In this document: positions 12,555 through 13,366 of the stretch, piece by piece
Position numbering within the stretch: the first letter of the stretch is position 1
Layout: each line of letters begins with the position of its first letter
From: Gammaproteobacteria bacterium
Lineage (GTDB): Bacteria; Pseudomonadota; Gammaproteobacteria; Acidithiobacillales; Acidithiobacillaceae
Length of the DNA stretch: 13,366 bases
Direction of reading: 5' to 3'
Assembly (NCBI GenBank): GCA_023381645.1
Contig: JAMCRJ010000077.1
Location: forward strand, 1-13,366
Notes under the pieces: model-generated
The model's input: only the letters and a program-made list of their open reading frames with translations
The model's database searches: none
Told to the model about the DNA's origin: nothing
Made by a program: the position numbers and the translations under genes

Positions 12555-12671
12555 TTGACGCTAAAACGGCGTGTTTATCTTATTGGTTTTGCGGGGGTAT
12601 CATCTGCACCTAGCCGCAGGACAAACGGAGAAAAGGGATGGCTCTGGCCGAGAAAGCTGCCGATTTCAGGC
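12555..12671 (+). other. Promoter-like start of an interrupted plus-strand gene
   Basis: TTGACG (12555-12560), 17 bases, then TCTTAT (12578-12583) resemble a promoter. Downstream, GGAGAAAAGGG precedes ATG 12638, which opens MALAEKAADFR before the sequence runs into the 3' end of an intron on the other strand at 12671/12672. A gene start cut off by the insertion is plausible; the remaining 11 codons are too few to identify it. It may also be chance. Confidence 0.3.
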
Positions 12672-12747
12672 ATCGGCATAGAGGACCTCCAGTGTGGGAG
12701 GTACCCCTGCCACACCACCCGGCATGCGGGTCCGCACCGGGCGGCTC
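12672..12747 (-). ncRNA. Group II intron 3' end (domains V and VI)
   Basis: On the minus strand, 12 bases after the remnant reverse-transcriptase stop, a 35-base hairpin begins with GAGCC (12747-12713). It has a long lower helix, a two-base bulge and a short distal helix, as in catalytic domain V. The next hairpin pairs GGCAGGGG-T-ACCTCC with GGAGGT-CCTC-TA-TGCC around the loop CACACT. In this fold the A at 12679 is the single bulged base of the 3' strand, and the sequence ends GAT at 12672. A bulged branch-point A seven bases before an AY end is the hallmark of domain VI. Domain I and most of the intron are missing. The distal helix of domain V looks shorter than usual. Confidence 0.65.
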
Positions 12748-12759
12748 AAGGGTTTGACC

Positions 12760-12918
12760 TTAGGATAGTCTCGGCACCCCAATCGATCAAAGTGCGTAAG
12801 GGTCAGGACGCTGTTGAGCAACATGCCGCTGTTGCGCCACCAGCGATGGCAATTGCCCGTCACCTGCCGGGCGACATCTTCGCTGGCCCCAGCGCCTTGA
12901 TCTCGCGGTAGATCGTCC
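12760..12918 (-). pseudogene. C-terminal remnant of a group II intron reverse transcriptase
   Basis: Minus-strand pieces in sequence are TIYREIKALG, then ASEDVARQVTGNCHRWWRNS, GMLLNSVLTLTHFDRLG and VPRLS followed by TAA at 12762-12760. They become continuous if one G is added at each of two GGGG runs (near 12887-12890 and 12777-12780). I recognise this as the C-terminal region of group II intron-encoded proteins, from memory of such endings. The position right before domain V is where such a gene ends. Only about 50 codons remain, with no polymerase motifs. Both shifts at G runs could be true decay or sequencing error. The 5'-truncated form fits incomplete reverse transcription during insertion, or later deletion. 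Confidence 0.58.
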
Positions 12919-12924
12919 TTATTC

Positions 12925-12940
12925 ATGGGCAAAGCCCCAT
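12925..12940 (-). terminator. Hairpin directly after the GNAT toxin gene, weak terminator
   Basis: ATGGG (12925-12929) and CCCAT (12936-12940) are inverted copies around a six-base loop, immediately behind the stop codon at 12941. There is no T run, so it may only protect the mRNA end or be incidental. Confidence 0.25.
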
Positions 12941-13366
12941 TTATCCCGTGAGTAAGGCTTTGAGATCCTTAAGCATGAGAAAAAGGTGATAGGGGTCGGT
13001 CGGACTTGGCTCGAAGTCCCAGGCCGTATACCACTGGCGGGCCGCCTCGTCCTTGGCATGGACCAGCAGGCAACGTACGCCGGCAATGTTGGCCGCCTGC
13101 GCAGTGCGCAGCAGGGCGTCCTTGAGCAGTGCTTTGCCAAGACCTTTGCCTTGGTGGTTTTGGTCAACGGCGAGTCGGGCCAAGATCAATACGGGCACCG
13201 GATGCCGGGCCAGGCCTTTCATTACCCTCGGTGGAACCGACACGGGGTCGGCGCTACCGGCTGCAAGGCTGTAGAACCCCACCACCCGGTCCGCTTGGCA
13301 GCAGACGTAGGTTTGTGCGCTGTTGGCCTTCTGATTGACGAGTGCATAACGCTGCAGGAACTGATT
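12941..13366 (-). CDS. TacT-like GNAT acetyltransferase toxin, N-terminus outside window
   Basis: The frame is open to the window edge and shows 141 residues; roughly 20-25 N-terminal residues are missing. The visible start LQRYALVNQKANSAQTYVCC and DRVVGFYSLAAGS are typical of toxin-type GNAT enzymes of the TacT/AtaT kind. Acetyl-CoA binding motif A follows: ARLAVDQNHQGKGLGKALL, with Q72-G73-x-G75-x-G77. The tyrosine of QWYTAWDFEP (Y113) is the usual catalytic general acid position. Such toxins acetylate the amino group of charged aminoacyl-tRNAs and stop translation. Their DUF1778 antitoxin normally lies directly upstream, which here is beyond the right edge. Family is firm; toxicity and tRNA target are inferred. 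Confidence 0.87.
   Translation of the reverse strand, partial: NQFLQRYALVNQKANSAQTYVCCQADRVVGFYSLAAGSADPVSVPPRVMKGLARHPVPVLILARLAVDQNHQGKGLGKALLKDALLRTAQAANIAGVRCLLVHAKDEAARQWYTAWDFEPSPTDPYHLFLMLKDLKALLTG

Noticed and set aside
1..13366. CRISPR array
   Set aside because: No regularly spaced repeats of 23-40 bases were seen on reading through; only short tandem and inverted repeats occur.

Overview
The window is high-GC proteobacterial DNA of strongly accessory character. A gamma/betaproteobacterium or an Acidithiobacillus-like acidophile would fit, but that is an impression from gene content and base composition; no marker in the window proves the taxon. It is a patchwork of mobile-element and defence genes with several visibly decayed pieces.

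Left part (1-6305): the tail of a ChrR-like cupin gene, then a tight plus-strand operon of Phd-type antitoxin, PIN-domain toxin and a full-length type I restriction HsdR subunit, joined by 4-base stop/start overlaps. No hsdM or hsdS is visible. Facing it on the minus strand are a 54-residue AlpA/excisionase-like protein and a complete tyrosine recombinase. Behind the recombinase lies the 3' part of a tRNA-Phe(GAA) gene without its 5' half, which marks one end of an integrated island.

Middle (6306-8960): a broken second tyrosine recombinase starts about 190 bases beyond the tRNA fragment, so the site has probably been used more than once. It is followed by a divergent redox pair, an HxlR regulator with an N-terminal cysteine and an Old Yellow Enzyme. 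Fragments resembling pirin and CDGSH proteins, and a truncated extradiol-dioxygenase-like gene, surround the pair. This looks like a decayed electrophile or quinone detoxification cluster.

Right part (8990-13366), nearly all on the minus strand: a two-gene unit of a ribbon-helix-helix-like protein and a coiled-coil protein; two exported proteins (a Sel1-repeat protein and an unknown 210-residue protein) with a possible small membrane protein; a small cysteine-rich conserved protein; a Doc toxin with its antitoxin; the 3' end of a 5'-truncated group II intron with convincing domain V and VI hairpins; and the 5'-truncated gene of a TacT-like GNAT toxin. Parts of three toxin-antitoxin systems of different families therefore lie in 13 kb.

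The most unusual arrangement is the translationally coupled antitoxin-PIN toxin-HsdR operon without modification or specificity subunits. The best-supported unannotated structure is the group II intron terminus at 12672-12760.
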